Source: an uncultured Paracoccaceae bacterium (lineage in GTDB: Bacteria > Pseudomonadota > Alphaproteobacteria > Rhodobacterales > Rhodobacteraceae). Taken from it: a stretch of 64,000 nucleotides of DNA. Positions 63,113 through 64,000 of this stretch are shown in pieces (position 1 is the first letter of the stretch; each line of letters starts with the position of its first letter). Position numbers and translations under genes: made by a program. Below the pieces are notes generated by a model. That model saw only the letters and a program-made list of their open reading frames with translations. It had not been told where the DNA came from and ran no database searches. The stretch is from the NCBI GenBank assembly GCA_947494445.1, contig CANLVD010000007.1:103740-167739 (forward strand). The letters run 5' to 3'.

Positions 63113-64000
63113 ATGGCTGAGGGTGCTGATACCGCTAATTCCGGCGCATTGAACACGTTGAAAAAGAAAATTGTCGACCAGACCGCCGAAGGGGCATCTG
63201 TGGTGCCGGAAGACATGTCGCGCAATGCGCTTCACTATGGTGAGGACCACATCGGTGAAACGGCCACGCACAGCCAGGAAGAAGCAGCATTTGAAGCATC
63301 CAGTCCCATAAGTGACGACGCCGGATCCTCATCGTCCAGCCAGCCAATGCAAACGGGGACAGCCACTGGCAGCAGCGGCTCGGGCGTGGGTTCGACCGGT
63401 GCTGCCCCTTTGAATGCGACACCTGCACCTGACGTTAACATCGGCGCTGGTCCGGCCAGAGAGGCAGCGGCACCGCAGGAGATGGCCTCACCTGATGAAA
63501 TTGAGACGACCACCAGTTCCAACATGGCGCAAAAGCCGTCAAGTGCCGCAACCCCACAGGCAGCACCTGTAGATGTGAATGACGCTCCTGAGGAAATCCA
63601 GTTGTCCGGCACAGCCGTGGCCGAGAACGCTGATGGCGCGGTGATCGGCACGCTCAACGTGATCGACCCGGACGCCGCTGACAGCCACAGCTTCACCCTG
63701 TCGGACGAGCGCTTCGAGGTGGTCGACGGCGCGGTGAAGCTGAAGGATGGCGTGACGCTGGACCATGAGGAGGCCACGAGCATCACGCTCGATGTGACCG
63801 CAACCGATGCGGGCGGTGCCTCGGTCACCCAAAGTTTCGAGATCGCGGTGGAGGATGTGAACGAAGGCCCCGAGCGGGTCGAGATGTCCGGCACAGCCGT
63901 GGCCGAGAACGCTGATGGCGCGGTGATCGGCACGCTCAACGTGATCGACCCGGACGCCGCTGACAGCCACAGCTTCACCCTGTCGGACGAGCGCTTCGAG
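63113..64000 (+). CDS. Cadherin-like repeat adhesin, partial (runs off window end)
   Basis: 296 residues are visible, with no stop. No signal peptide, as expected for a type I substrate with a C-terminal signal. Residues 1-60 are charged; about 61-160 are a Ser/Gly/Ala/Pro-rich linker. Repeats of 94 residues begin at 165: VAENADGAVIGTL, DPDAADSHSFTLSDERFE, LDHEEATSITLDVTATDAGG. These are cadherin-like/VCBS-type calcium-binding modules (PDAADSHSF, TDAGG). Repeat 2 starts at residue 259. The true protein is probably very large. No LapG-type cleavage site was seen. It is divergent from the secretion operon. Confidence 0.88.
   Translation, partial: MAEGADTANSGALNTLKKKIVDQTAEGASVVPEDMSRNALHYGEDHIGETATHSQEEAAFEASSPISDDAGSSSSSQPMQTGTATGSSGSGVGSTGAAPLNATPAPDVNIGAGPAREAAAPQEMASPDEIETTTSSNMAQKPSSAATPQAAPVDVNDAPEEIQLSGTAVAENADGAVIGTLNVIDPDAADSHSFTLSDERFEVVDGAVKLKDGVTLDHEEATSITLDVTATDAGGASVTQSFEIAVEDVNEGPERVEMSGTAVAENADGAVIGTLNVIDPDAADSHSFTLSDERFE
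63605..64000 (+). repeat. 282-base tandem coding repeats of the adhesin
   Basis: The unit starting at 63605 recurs at 63887. All 114 bases that can be compared (63605-63718 against 63887-64000) are identical, including silent codon positions. The array continues beyond the window. Confidence 0.95.

Noticed and set aside
63235..63978. 247-residue minus-strand open frame with internal repeats
   Set aside because: The repeats come from the adhesin DNA repeats read in reverse; the plus frame matches cadherin-like modules.
63605..64000. Perfect direct repeats as a CRISPR array
   Set aside because: Units are 282 bases, in frame and coding, without spacers.

Overview
The window reads as chromosome from a marine alphaproteobacterium of the Rhodobacterales (Roseobacter group). 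The evidence is the moderately high GC, dense operons with ATGA/GTGA stop-start overlaps, many TRAP and ABC uptake systems, a VPLPA-CTERM sorting signal, DUF1194 and DUF3422 proteins, and a surE-pcm-nlpD block. This is an inference from gene content; no marker gene such as rRNA is present. One tRNA (Met, CAT) was found. No CRISPR array, prophage or intact insertion sequence was seen.

Layout. 1-2658 (minus): glyoxalase I, a calcium-repeat secreted protein and three tandem DUF1194 von Willebrand A proteins, the last cut by the window edge. 2822-8267 (plus): VPLPA-CTERM protein with a clean terminator, an SDR lacking the usual Tyr/Lys, an orphan FbpC-like ATPase, tatABC and a DUF815 ATPase. 8335-11027 (minus): nlpD (catalytically degenerate), pcm, surE. 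11225-19715 (plus): purH, lspA, DUF3035/BamF-like lipoprotein, mutL (endonuclease type), rmuC, DUF3422, isovaleryl-CoA dehydrogenase. 19712-25234 (minus): an AttEFGH-like ABC/lipocalin operon that also carries DUF2237 and a TbpB-like lipoprotein. 25368-28341: tRNA-Met, a small conserved protein, and a retropepsin-like / RimK / aspartoacylase-like operon.

29057-45008 is a catabolic region. TRAP transporter 1 is cotranscribed with an amidase, a two-helix protein and a D-2-hydroxyacid dehydrogenase. A second, minus-strand operon encodes a GntR regulator, a LigM-type folate-dependent O-demethylase and TRAP transporter 2. On the plus strand follow an extradiol-type dioxygenase, a GalD/PrpF tautomerase, a broken NAD-binding oxidoreductase and a DUF1989-GcvT fusion. 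Pairs of TGTATACA palindromes lie upstream of both the TRAP1 operon and gntR, suggesting one regulon.

45039-55221 is a hydantoin/cyclic-imide island: a PotABCD-type ABC transporter, hydantoin racemase, D-carbamoylase, hydantoinase, an imidase-like polysaccharide-deacetylase-fold protein, a small CxxC protein and a CobW-type GTPase in one run, with a divergent GntR. YcaQ/AlkX and an aldo-keto reductase follow.

57795-64000 is the most unusual locus. A type I secretion operon (two ABC proteins plus HlyD) is divergent from a long cadherin-like repeat adhesin that runs off the window. Both ABC proteins keep Walker A but have lost the LSGGQ signature and H-loop; one also lacks both Walker B acidic residues. 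The adhesin repeats are identical at the DNA level over the 114 bases that can be compared.
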